From contig VAXW01000003.1 of assembly GCA_005884115.1 (NCBI GenBank), positions 124,001 through 188,000 of the forward strand: a DNA stretch of 64,000 nt, in the 5' to 3' direction. How positions within the stretch are numbered: position 1 is the stretch's first letter; the number at the start of each line of letters is the position of its first letter. The notes beneath the pieces were generated by a model, which was not told the DNA's origin, did no database searches, and saw only the letters and a list, made by a program, of their open reading frames with translations. The stretch is from Actinomycetota bacterium (GTDB lineage Bacteria > Actinomycetota > Thermoleophilia > Solirubrobacterales > Solirubrobacteraceae). Positions 56,494-64,000 of the stretch are shown piece after piece. Made by a program: the position numbers and the translations under genes.

Positions 56494-57723
56494 ATGGAAC
56501 GCTCGATCGCCGCCCGGCGGCTGGGGGCCGGAGCCGTGGCCCCCTCCCGTCCTGCCACCCCATCCGCCAGGGCGCGCACCCAGCTCCGCGCTCCGTCATC
56601 CGCCGCGCGCCTGCGCCCCGGCGCCCGCCCCGCCGGCCGGCGCGCCCGCCCCCGCCGCCGTTCGGGCCCCCGCCGCACGGAGCGGGCCCTGCGCGCGTGC
56701 GCCACCGGCGCGCTGCTGGCGCTCGAGATCCTGCGCCAGCGCAAGCGCCTGCGCGTCGGGCTGCTCGCGCTCGCGCTCGGGGCGCCGCTGCTGAGCGGCG
56801 CGTGGATGTGGCTGCGCGACTCGTCGCTGGTCGCTGTGCGCCACGTGAGCGTCGTCGGCGCCCACGGTCCGGAAGCACGCGCGATCGAGCGCGCGCTCAC
56901 GCTGGCGGCCAGGCGCATGAGCACGCTTGATGTCCACCGCGGCGCGCTGCTGGCTGCGGTGGCGCCGTTTCACCTCGTGCGCGCGATCGACGTCTCGACG
57001 AGCCTCCCGCACTCGATGCGGATCGCCGTGAGCGAGCGGCTGCCCGTGGCCGCCCTGCTCGTCGGAGAAGCACGGACCGCTGTCGCGTCCGACGGCATGA
57101 CACTGGGGCCGCGACTTCTCTCGGGCAGGCTGCCGACGGTGAGCGGAGGCTACGAGCCGCCGACCGGCGCGCGGGTGCACGACTGGCGGTTGCTCGGGGC
57201 GCTCGCGATCCTCGGGGCAGCGCCGCGCGCGCTCGACGCCTCGACCAAGCGCGTGCTTCTAGGGCCGAAGGGCTTCACCGCCGTGATGCGCGGGGGCCTC
57301 GAGGTCTACTTCGGCGATTCGAGCCGCCCGCACGCAAAGTGGCTTTCGCTGGCGCGCGTGCTAGCCGATCCCGCCTCGGCCCACGCTCTATACGTGGACG
57401 TGCGAACGCCGGAGCGCCCAGCGGCCGGGTTCGCGCCCGGCACCGCGCCCACGAGCGCGCTCGGCGCCAGCACGGGCACGGGCTCGATCCTGCAGCAAAC
57501 CTCCGAATCGATCACCGCTGCGCTCGCCGCCGGGCTCGCCGCCTCGGGCGGGGGCGGGTTCTCCTCGGGCGTCCAGGGCGTCTCCGAAGAATCCCAGCGC
57601 AGTACCGAATCCGAAGCGCCGACAGCCCACAGCGCCCCCGCGGTGGGGGCGCCGAGCGCCGAAACGAGCGGCGCATCCGCGGGTTCAGCGCCGACGCCAG
57701 GAGCGCCCGCGATGGGCGGTTGA
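56494..57723 (+). CDS. ftsQ: FtsQ/DivIB-like division protein
   Basis: 409 residues from ATG 56494. The cytoplasmic Arg/Pro-rich region of about 85 residues precedes one membrane helix (VGLLALALGAPLLSGAWMWL) and a POTRA-type domain (VRHVSVVGAHGPEARAIERALTLAA, STLDVHRGALLAAVAPFHLVRAIDVSTSLPHSMRIAVSERLPVAALL), the FtsQ signature. A beta domain follows (KRVLLGPKGFTAVMRGGLEVYFG), then a Ser/Ala/Gly/Pro-rich tail of about 110 residues that is unusual in FtsQ. It bridges cytoplasmic and periplasmic divisome parts. Position between murB and ftsZ supports the assignment. Confidence 0.87.
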   Translation: MERSIAARRLGAGAVAPSRPATPSARARTQLRAPSSAARLRPGARPAGRRARPRRRSGPRRTERALRACATGALLALEILRQRKRLRVGLLALALGAPLLSGAWMWLRDSSLVAVRHVSVVGAHGPEARAIERALTLAARRMSTLDVHRGALLAAVAPFHLVRAIDVSTSLPHSMRIAVSERLPVAALLVGEARTAVASDGMTLGPRLLSGRLPTVSGGYEPPTGARVHDWRLLGALAILGAAPRALDASTKRVLLGPKGFTAVMRGGLEVYFGDSSRPHAKWLSLARVLADPASAHALYVDVRTPERPAAGFAPGTAPTSALGASTGTGSILQQTSESITAALAAGLAASGGGGFSSGVQGVSEESQRSTESEAPTAHSAPAVGAPSAETSGASAGSAPTPGAPAMGG

Positions 57724-57932
57724 CAAATGTCAACCTCAACCTGAGACTTATGGCAATTCAGCCGGCGCCCTCGCGCGATGGTCGAGAGTGAGCGGATATG
57801 CAATGATTGTTGCGTTATTAGCCGTTTTCGTTGACAGGGCGAAGTTGCCTGCATAACGTCCACAATCCGGCGGTTCGGCAACCTGTATCCTCCGAACCCT
57901 AATTTCTTACTGAAGGGTTCGGCGCAGACATC
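57724..57932 (+). other. ftsQ-ftsZ intergenic region, AT-richer
   Basis: 209 bp with visibly lower GC than flanking genes. It contains the palindrome TTGACAAATGTCAA at 57720-57733 overlapping the ftsQ stop, the ftsZ promoter (57831-57859), and a possible ribosome binding site GAAGGG about 13 nt before the ftsZ ATG. No small ORF is convincing. Confidence 0.6.
57831..57859 (+). promoter_or_regulatory. ftsZ promoter
   Basis: Consensus TTGACA (57831-57836), exactly 17-nt spacer, TAACGT (57854-57859). The predicted transcript would carry a leader of about 65 nt, unlike the leaderless-type genes of this window. Confidence 0.7.
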
Positions 57933-59006
57933 ATGGAGAACAGCGGAGCCTATTTGGCTGTCATCAAGGTCGTGGGGGTCGGCGGCGGCGGCACGAACGC
58001 CGTCTCCCGCATGGTCGACGCGGGCCTGCGCGGGGTGGAGTTCATAGCCGCCAACACCGATGCCCAGGCGCTCGCCATGTGCGACGCCGACATCAAGCTG
58101 AACATCGGGCACGACTCGACCAAGGGGCTGGGCGCGGGCGCCGACCCCGACGTCGGACTGGCTGCGGCGTCGGAGTCGCGCGACGACATCAAGGAGGCTC
58201 TGAAGGGCGCAGACATGGTGTTCGTGACGGCAGGCGAGGGCGGCGGCACGGGCACCGGCGCAGCTCCGGTCATCGGCGAGATCGCCAAGAATGAGATCGG
58301 CGCGCTGACCGTCGGCGTGGTGACGCGCCCGTTCGATTTCGAGGGAGCTCAACGCGCGCGGCAGGCGAGCGACGGAATCGAGCGCCTGCGCGAGGTCGTC
58401 GACACGCTGATCGTGATCCCGAACGAGAAGCTGCTGGCGGTCGTCGAGCGCCGCACCTCGATGCTCGACGCCTTCCGCGAGGCCGACAACGTCCTGCGCC
58501 AGGGAGTCCAGGGGATCACCGACCTGATCACGATCCCGGGCCTGATCAACCTCGACTTCGCAGACGTGCGCACGATCATGCACGACGCGGGCTCGGCTTT
58601 GATGGGGATCGGAACAGCCGGCGGCGAGAACCGCTGCGCGGAAGCGGCCAAGGCGGCGATCTCCTCACCGCTGCTCGAGGAGTCCGTCGACGGAGCCACC
58701 GGGATATTGCTCAACATCACCGGCGGCAAGGATCTCGGGCTGTTCGAGGTCAACGACGCCGCCGAGATCATCCAGAACGCGGCCGACGCGAACGCCAACA
58801 TCATCTTTGGTGCGGTGATCGACGAGAGCATGGCCGACGACGTTCGCGTGACCGTGATCGGCACGGGCTTCGACCACCGCCCGGGCCGCAGCGCCCGCCG
58901 GGACAGCCGGGCGCGCCGCGACCGCGGGCCGCGGATCGACGACCGCCAGCGCTCCTCGCTGGAGATCTCGGACGACGAGATCGACGTCCCGCCGTTTCTG
59001 CGCTAG
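57933..59006 (+). CDS. ftsZ: Cell division protein FtsZ
   Basis: 357 residues from ATG 57933. Tubulin-like GTPase: [38 protein letters not shown], the T3 loop, the tubulin signature GGGTGTG at 103-109, [18 protein letters not shown], the T7 loop NLDFADVR with catalytic Asp near 206, and GVQGITDLI. After a basic linker ([13 protein letters not shown]) the C-terminal tip [11 protein letters not shown] matches the conserved peptide that binds partner proteins. No ftsA follows and no sepF or ylmH-type gene is in the window, so the membrane tether is encoded elsewhere. Confidence 0.98.
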   Translation: MENSGAYLAVIKVVGVGGGGTNAVSRMVDAGLRGVEFIAANTDAQALAMCDADIKLNIGHDSTKGLGAGADPDVGLAAASESRDDIKEALKGADMVFVTAGEGGGTGTGAAPVIGEIAKNEIGALTVGVVTRPFDFEGAQRARQASDGIERLREVVDTLIVIPNEKLLAVVERRTSMLDAFREADNVLRQGVQGITDLITIPGLINLDFADVRTIMHDAGSALMGIGTAGGENRCAEAAKAAISSPLLEESVDGATGILLNITGGKDLGLFEVNDAAEIIQNAADANANIIFGAVIDESMADDVRVTVIGTGFDHRPGRSARRDSRARRDRGPRIDDRQRSSLEISDDEIDVPPFLR

Positions 59007-59064
59007 CGGCTTGACCCGACGCCTGGCGGCGCCGAGGACCGCGTCCACTAGCCTGCCACGGACC

Positions 59065-60177
59065 ATGAGCTCCTCCGAGAAGCGGCCTCCGCGCGCGCGC
59101 ACGCCGCTGTTCGAGCGCCACCGCGACGCCGGGGCCAAGCTGGTGGAGTTCGCAGGCTTCGAGATGCCGGTGGAGTACGAGGGCGTGACCGCGGAGCACC
59201 TCGCCGTTCGCGAGGCGTGCGGGATCTTCGACGTCTCGCACATGGGCGAGATCGAAACGAGCGGCGCGGGTGCGCTCGCGCTGTTGCAGCGCGTGCTCTC
59301 CAATGACGTATCGGCGATCGCCTTCGGCGTCGAGGGGGGCGGCGCGTTTGCCGGAGGGGCCCAGTACAGCGTGCTCTGCCGCGAGGACGGCGGCGTGCTC
59401 GACGACGTGTTCACCTATCGCCTGGACGAGCATCGCTACCTGACCGTCACCAACGCCGCCAACCACGCCCGCGACCTGGAGTGGTTCCGCTCGCACGCGG
59501 AGGGATTCGCTGACGCCCAGATCACCGACCGCATCGCCGACTACGCGATGCTCGCCGTGCAGGGCCCGCTGGCGCGCGGGTTCGTGCAGGCGCTGTCGGA
59601 CTCGCCGCTTCCCGCGCGCATGACCGCAGCCTTCCGACGGCTCTCAGGTGCCGAGGTCCTCGTCTGCGGAACCGGCTACACCGGCGAGGATGGCGTGGAG
59701 CTGCTCTGCCGCCCCGAGGATGCGCCGACGCTGTGGGACCAGCTTGTCGCCCGTGGCGCCAAGCCCGCGGGCCTCGCCGCGCGCGACACGCTGCGCCTGG
59801 AGGTCTGCTTTCACCTCTACGGCAACGATCTGATGGTCGAGCGCGGGCCGATCGAAGCGGGCCTGGGATGGTGCTGCCGCGAGCACACCGGCTTCATTGG
59901 CGCCGAGGCGGTGCGCGCCGTCCGCGAGACGGGCCCGCGCGAGCGGCTGGCCGCGTTCGAGATCGTCACGGGCGGAATCGCCCGGCCGGGCAACGAGGTG
60001 CTCGGCGGGGGAGTCGTGACGAGCGGCACCATGTCGCCCAGCCTGCGCACGGGCATCGGGCTCGCGTACGTGCCCGCCGAGCGGGCCGAGCCGGGGAGCG
60101 AGCTTCAGATCGATGTTCGTGGCAAGATCCGCTCCGCCGTCGTCAAGCAAAAGCCGCTCTACCGAAAGGCCCAATGA
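59065..60177 (+). CDS. gcvT: Glycine cleavage system T protein (aminomethyltransferase)
   Basis: 370 residues from ATG 59065; a TTG at 59011 would add 18 unrelated residues. Motifs: TPLFERHRDAGAKLVEFAGFEMPVEYEG, REACGIFDVSHMGEIETSG, LQRVLSNDVSAI, AQYSVLCREDGGVLDDVFTYRL (catalytic Asp), NAANHARDLEWF, GTGYTGEDGVELLCR, GLAARDTLRLEVCFHLYGNDL and IRSAVVKQKPLYRK. It moves the methylene unit from lipoyl-GcvH to tetrahydrofolate. The stop overlaps the gcvH start (ATGA). Confidence 0.96.
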   Translation: MSSSEKRPPRARTPLFERHRDAGAKLVEFAGFEMPVEYEGVTAEHLAVREACGIFDVSHMGEIETSGAGALALLQRVLSNDVSAIAFGVEGGGAFAGGAQYSVLCREDGGVLDDVFTYRLDEHRYLTVTNAANHARDLEWFRSHAEGFADAQITDRIADYAMLAVQGPLARGFVQALSDSPLPARMTAAFRRLSGAEVLVCGTGYTGEDGVELLCRPEDAPTLWDQLVARGAKPAGLAARDTLRLEVCFHLYGNDLMVERGPIEAGLGWCCREHTGFIGAEAVRAVRETGPRERLAAFEIVTGGIARPGNEVLGGGVVTSGTMSPSLRTGIGLAYVPAERAEPGSELQIDVRGKIRSAVVKQKPLYRKAQ

Positions 60178-60572
60178 CGGTGGAGGCCAGCTACCCGGAG
60201 GACCTGCTCTACCACCCCGAGCATGACTGGGCGCGGATCGACGCCGGCCTCGAGGAGGCGACGCTCGGCATCACCTGGTACGCGCAGGACGCGCTCGGCG
60301 AGGTCGTCTTCTTCGAACTTCCCGCCGTGGGGAGCGCCGTGCGCAAGGACGAGCCCTACGCCGAGGTCGAGTCCGTCAAGGCCGTCTCCGACGTGATCGC
60401 TCCACTGTCTGGCGAGATCATCGAGGTCAATGGCTCCGTCGAGCAGGATCCGCACGTGATCAACACCGATCCCTACGGCGAGGGCTGGCTGGTCAGAGTG
60501 CGCCTCTCAGACCCAGGCGAGCGCGAGGCGCTGATGGACGCCGGCGCATACGTGGCCTCGCTCGGCTCCTAA
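60174..60572 (+). CDS. gcvH: Glycine cleavage system H protein
   Basis: 132 residues from ATG 60174. Lipoyl domain: YHPEHDWARID, LGITWYAQDALGEVVFFELPAVGSAV, and the lipoylation lysine Lys69 in AEVESVKAVSD. SGEIIEVNGSVEQDPHVINTDPYGEGWLVRV completes the beta barrel. It shuttles the aminomethyl arm between GcvP, GcvT and the lipoamide dehydrogenase, which is not encoded here. Standard length. Confidence 0.97.
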   Translation: MTVEASYPEDLLYHPEHDWARIDAGLEEATLGITWYAQDALGEVVFFELPAVGSAVRKDEPYAEVESVKAVSDVIAPLSGEIIEVNGSVEQDPHVINTDPYGEGWLVRVRLSDPGEREALMDAGAYVASLGS

Positions 60573-60661
60573 GCCGGCGACCCCGCGCACGGACGCCGCC
60601 GCGGCCAGCCTGAGGCGCGATCCGCAGGCCCGCGCGCTGCGGCGGCTAGTCTGACGTCGAC

Positions 60662-62140
60662 TTGAGTCGTTACACGGCCATCACTCCTGCGGACCTCGAC
60701 GCGATGCTCGCGGCGATCGGCGTCGGCTCCGTGGAGGAGCTCTTCAACCGCCAGATCCCCGAGACGGTGCGCCTGCGCCAGCCCCTCGCTCTGCCCGACG
60801 GCGAGGGCGAGCAGGAGGTCTACGCGCACCTGCGCGAGCTCGCCCAGCGCAACACAAGCGCCGAGGACGAGCTCAGCTTCCTCGGCGCGGGGATGTACGA
60901 CCACTACGTGCCGGCGATCGTCGACATGATCACCGAGCGCTCCGAGTTTCTGACGCCCTACACGCCCTATCAGCCCGAGATCTCCCAGGGCGGGCTGCAG
61001 GCTATGTTCGAGTACCAGACCGCAATCTGCGAGCTGACCGCCCTGCCGGTCTCCAACGCGTCCTCCTACGAGGGGCCCTCCGCGCTCGCGGCCGCCGGCT
61101 ACCTGGCAAAGCTGCACAACGGCCGCCGTCGCTTCGTCATCAGCGCAGGCCTTCATCCGCACGCGGCCGAGACGCTGCGCACGCACGCCCACGGCTACGG
61201 CATGGAGGTGGAGGAGGTTCCGCTTCGCGACGGCGTCACAGACGCGCAAGCGTGGGCGCACGCGATCGACTCCGACACCAGCGCCGCGTTCTTCGCCCAA
61301 CCCAACTTCTACGGGGCCGTCGAGGACGCCGAGGCGCTGAGCGCCGCCGCCCGACACGCCGCGCCAGAGCATGGCAATGCCGGTGCCGGCGGCCAGGCGA
61401 ACGGCGGCGATCCGATTGACGGCGCCGGCTCCGGCGGCGAGGCCAATGCAGTCGGCGCCGACCCAGTGGTCGTCGCGCAGGTCGATCCGATCACGCTCGG
61501 CATCCTCAAGCCGCCGGGCGAATGCGGCGTGGACGTCGCCGTGGGCGAGGGGCAGCCGCTCGGTAACCGCCTGGACTTCGGCGGCCCGTCGTTCGGCTTC
61601 TTCGCGGCCCGCGAGGAGTACCTGCGGCGCATGCCCGGGCGCATCGCGGGGGAGACCGTGGACGTGGACGGGCGGCGCGGGTTCGTGCTTACGTTGCAGA
61701 CGCGCGAGCAGCACATCCGCCGCGAGAAGGCGACGTCGAACATATGCACCTCGCAGGCGCTCAACGCGCTCGCTGCCGTCGTCTACCTCTCATGGCTGGG
61801 CCGCGCCGGGATCGTGGAGCTCGGGGAGCTGCTGCTCGCCCGCACCAGCTACGCGCGCCGGGCGCTGTGCGCGATCGAGGGCGTGGAGCCGTTCTGCGAG
61901 CAGCCGGTGATCCGCGAGTTCGCGCTGCGCCTCGACGCCGACGTCGCCGCCGTGCGACGGCGCTGCAAAGAGGTGGGCGTCAACCCCGGAGTCGACGTGC
62001 AGGCGCTCAGCGCGCGCGCGCAGGACCGCGGCCTGCTGCTCGTGGCCCTGACCGAGCGGCGCTCGCGCGCGGACATCGACCGCCTAGCGGCGGCGCTGAA
62101 GGCCGCGCTCGCCGCCGAGCGCGAGGTCGTGAGCGTGTGA
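60662..62140 (+). CDS. gcvPA: Glycine dehydrogenase (decarboxylating) subunit 1
   Basis: 492 residues from TTG 60662, preceded by a TAGTCT box. N-terminal half of the split P protein: TPADLDAMLAAIGVGSVEELF, SFLGAGMYDHYVPAIVDMITERSEFLTPYTPYQPEISQGGLQAMFEYQTAICELTALPVSNASSYEG, DPITLGILKPPGECGVDVAVGEGQPLG, GGPSFGFFAAREEYLRRMPGRIAGET and LTLQTREQHIRREKATSNICTSQALNALAA. Between about residues 237 and 270 lies an inserted Gly/Ala/Asn/Asp-rich stretch (GAGGQANGGDPIDGAGSGGE) absent from the usual protein. It pairs with GcvPB. Confidence 0.94.
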   Translation: MSRYTAITPADLDAMLAAIGVGSVEELFNRQIPETVRLRQPLALPDGEGEQEVYAHLRELAQRNTSAEDELSFLGAGMYDHYVPAIVDMITERSEFLTPYTPYQPEISQGGLQAMFEYQTAICELTALPVSNASSYEGPSALAAAGYLAKLHNGRRRFVISAGLHPHAAETLRTHAHGYGMEVEEVPLRDGVTDAQAWAHAIDSDTSAAFFAQPNFYGAVEDAEALSAAARHAAPEHGNAGAGGQANGGDPIDGAGSGGEANAVGADPVVVAQVDPITLGILKPPGECGVDVAVGEGQPLGNRLDFGGPSFGFFAAREEYLRRMPGRIAGETVDVDGRRGFVLTLQTREQHIRREKATSNICTSQALNALAAVVYLSWLGRAGIVELGELLLARTSYARRALCAIEGVEPFCEQPVIREFALRLDADVAAVRRRCKEVGVNPGVDVQALSARAQDRGLLLVALTERRSRADIDRLAAALKAALAAEREVVSV

Positions 62141-63729
62141 GCGCCGTGAGCACGCTGACAGGCAGCCAGCCGCCGCTGCAACGCGAGCGCGCGGTGACGA
62201 TCTTCCAGAAGGGCGCGCCCGGGCGGCGGGCGTTCAGGAGCCCCGAGCTCGACGTGCCCGCCGGCGAGGGCGACGAGCTGCTGCCGTCGCGGTTGCGCCG
62301 CTCCAAGCCGCCTGCGCTACCCGAGGTGTCCGAGCCGGAGATCGTCCGCCACTATGTCGGGCTCTCCAAGCGCAACTTCGACCTCGACTCGGGCTTCTAC
62401 CCGCTGGGCTCGTGCACGATGAAGCACAACCCGCGTCTGCACGAGCGCGCCGCCGCGCTGCCCGGCCACGCGCGCTTGCACCCCCTGCAGGACGCCGAGC
62501 GCGCGCAGGGGGCGCTCGAGCTGATGTTCAACCTGCAGCGCGCGCTCGCCGAGATCTCGGGGCTCGAGCACGTGTGCCTGGCGCCGTCGGCCGGTTCCCA
62601 TGGGGAGCTGGCCGGCGTCCTGCTCACCCGCGCCTACCACGAGTCCCGTGATGAGGTGCGCCGCAAGGTGCTCACGCCCGACACCGCCCACGGCACCAAC
62701 CCCGCGACGGTCACGATGGCGGGGCTGGAGGTCGTCAAGCTCGCGACCAACGACGCCGGAGGCGTCGATCTAGACGATCTCCGCGAGAAGGCAGACAGCG
62801 ACGTTGCCTGCTTGATGCTCACCAACCCGAACACGCTGGGGCTGTTCGACCCCAACATCGAGGAGATCGCACAGATCGTGCATGGCGTGGGCGCGACGCT
62901 GTACTACGACGGCGCCAACCTCAACGCCGTGATGGGCCTCTCGCGTCCCGGCGACATGGGCTTTGACATCGTGCACTTCAACCTGCACAAGTCGTTCACG
63001 CAGCCCCACGGAGGCGGCGGACCCGGCGCGGGCCCGATCGCCGTGTCGGAGCGGATCGCGCCCTTCCTGCCGCCGGGGCAGGTCGTGCGCGGCGAGGACG
63101 GGACGTTCGCGTTCGCGCCCGCAGCACCATCGTCGATCGGCCGCCTGCGCGGATTTAACGGCAACTACGGCTGCTTCGTGCGCGCCTACGCCTACATCTG
63201 CTCGCTCGGCGGCGACGGCCTGCGAGACGCGTCCGAGACGGCGGTTCTGAACGCCAACTACCTGCTCGCACGCCTGCAGCAGACGGTCGAGCCGGACGTG
63301 CGCTCGTACCTGCCGCTGGCGTACGGGCAGCTGTGCATGCACGAGTTCGTCCTTTCCGGCGGACCCATGCGCCGCGCGCTTGCAATAAAGACGGTCGATC
63401 TCGCCAAGCGGCTGCTTGACTTCGGCTTTCATCCCCCGACCGTCTACTTCCCCCTGCTCGTCGAGGAGGCCCTGATGGTGGAGCCGACCGAGACCGAGAC
63501 CAAGGAGACGCTCGACGCGTTCGCCGACGCGGTCGCGGCGATCATCGCCGAGGCGCTAAAGGACCCTCAGATCGCCCGGGACGCCCCCTACTCGACGCCC
63601 GTGCGCCGGCTCGACGAGGTCGCTGCGGCCAAGCGCCCGGTCGTGCGCGAGCGCCCCGTCGTGCGCGAGCGCCCGGCCGGAAACGGGCACGCGGCCGGGC
63701 ACAAGCACCCGGGCGGACACAGGCGATGA
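62137..63729 (+). CDS. gcvPB: Glycine dehydrogenase (decarboxylating) subunit 2
   Basis: 530 residues from GTG 62137, overlapping the gcvPA stop; GTG 62149 is an alternative. PLP-binding half of the P protein: [125 protein letters not shown] with the PLP lysine Lys285, and [16 protein letters not shown]. The C-terminal tail is basic and carries a duplicated RPVVRERP and a His/Gly-rich end ([13 protein letters not shown]). It decarboxylates glycine. Confidence 0.96.
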   Translation: MSAVSTLTGSQPPLQRERAVTIFQKGAPGRRAFRSPELDVPAGEGDELLPSRLRRSKPPALPEVSEPEIVRHYVGLSKRNFDLDSGFYPLGSCTMKHNPRLHERAAALPGHARLHPLQDAERAQGALELMFNLQRALAEISGLEHVCLAPSAGSHGELAGVLLTRAYHESRDEVRRKVLTPDTAHGTNPATVTMAGLEVVKLATNDAGGVDLDDLREKADSDVACLMLTNPNTLGLFDPNIEEIAQIVHGVGATLYYDGANLNAVMGLSRPGDMGFDIVHFNLHKSFTQPHGGGGPGAGPIAVSERIAPFLPPGQVVRGEDGTFAFAPAAPSSIGRLRGFNGNYGCFVRAYAYICSLGGDGLRDASETAVLNANYLLARLQQTVEPDVRSYLPLAYGQLCMHEFVLSGGPMRRALAIKTVDLAKRLLDFGFHPPTVYFPLLVEEALMVEPTETETKETLDAFADAVAAIIAEALKDPQIARDAPYSTPVRRLDEVAAAKRPVVRERPVVRERPAGNGHAAGHKHPGGHRR

Positions 63730-64000
63730 GGATCTTCTCAGGGATCCAGCCGACGGGGCAGAAGCACCTGGGCAACTACATCGGCGCGATCGTCCAGTAC
63801 GTGGCAAGCCAGGAGCGCGGCGAGGGCATCTTCTGCATCGTCGACCTGCACGCCATCACCGTCCCATTCGATCCTGCCGAGCTGCGCGAGCGCGGCTACG
63901 ACACCGCCGCCATCCTGCTCGCCGCGGGGCTCGACCCCGAGCGCTGCACCCTCTTTCGCCAGAGCGACGTGCCCGAGCACACCGAGCTCACCTGGCTGCT
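63726..64000 (+). CDS. trpS: Tryptophanyl-tRNA synthetase, 3' end outside window
   Basis: ATG 63726 overlaps the gcvPB stop, and 91 residues are visible. Class I synthetase start: [21 protein letters not shown], with the HIGH-type motif as HLGN, then [53 protein letters not shown], all characteristic of TrpRS. The KMSKS loop lies beyond the edge. It is translationally coupled to the glycine cleavage operon, about 25 kb from the trp biosynthetic genes. Confidence 0.96.
   Translation, partial: MRIFSGIQPTGQKHLGNYIGAIVQYVASQERGEGIFCIVDLHAITVPFDPAELRERGYDTAAILLAAGLDPERCTLFRQSDVPEHTELTWL

Noticed and set aside
63600..63729. Repeat array in the gcvPB tail (RPVVRERP twice) as a possible CRISPR or tandem repeat locus
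   Set aside because: Only two short in-frame copies within a coding tail; no CRISPR-like repeat-spacer structure is present anywhere in the window.

Overview
The window is a very GC-rich bacterial chromosome segment. Gene content and style point to Actinomycetota, most likely Thermoleophilia/Solirubrobacterales. The signs are a diaminopimelate-type murE, a dcw cluster without ftsA or sepF next to ftsZ, a hadA/hadB pair, an actinobacterial basic SAP/Rho-N-like protein, many GTG starts, ATGA/GTGA gene overlaps, and several TANNNT boxes 6-7 nt before start codons that look like leaderless promoters. The assignment is inferred from gene content and was not tested by a search.

Region 1-11.3 kb is accessory. 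A cut-off zinc alcohol dehydrogenase and tRNA-Leu(CAG) are followed by tRNA-Glu(CTC). The last 22 bases of the tRNA-Glu locus occur three times in direct orientation (1160, 5293, 7050), which outlines two tandem integrated elements of about 4.1 and 1.8 kb. Element 1 is decaying: frameshifted genes, a 14-bp tandem duplication and an integrase with an internal deletion, alongside an intact csrA. Element 2 carries a secreted TPGYWKNH-motif protein and has no integrase. Each att copy is followed by its own terminator hairpin. Beyond the islands lie a basic small protein, two divergent metabolic genes whose 5' halves are both missing at one junction (enolase superfamily and GMC oxidoreductase), a deleted IS481-type transposase, a DUF488 gene and a small conserved protein.

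Region 11.3-19.2 kb holds a four-gene module: a 1303-aa membrane ATPase of VirB4/VirD4 type fused to a replication-relaxation-like winged helix plus PD-(D/E)XK-like region, an unknown HTH-containing protein, a second VirD4/TraG-like ATPase, and a short replication-relaxation-like protein. It has no recognisable pilus or mating-channel genes and is the best candidate here for an undescribed system.

Region 19.1-30.1 kb is housekeeping: hrcA-dnaJ-prmA, hadA-hadB, ssb, an amidohydrolase divergent from a type II NADH dehydrogenase, yqeY, phoH-ybeY-era, and an ArsA/Get3-like ATPase. Region 30.2-40.1 kb is a his-trp operon: hisIE-trpE-trpG-trpD-trpC-htrA-trpF-trpB-trpA, then a 53-aa membrane protein and an orphan amino-acid-type substrate-binding lipoprotein. 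A convergent DUF3352 lipoprotein follows.

Region 42.2-59.0 kb is the division and cell-wall cluster mraZ-rsmH-ftsL-ftsI-murE-murF-mraY-murD-ftsW-murG-murC-murB-ftsQ-ftsZ. Its head has MraZ boxes inside the promoter and a 17-bp leader hairpin. The window ends with the glycine cleavage operon gcvT-gcvH-gcvPA-gcvPB and the start of trpS.
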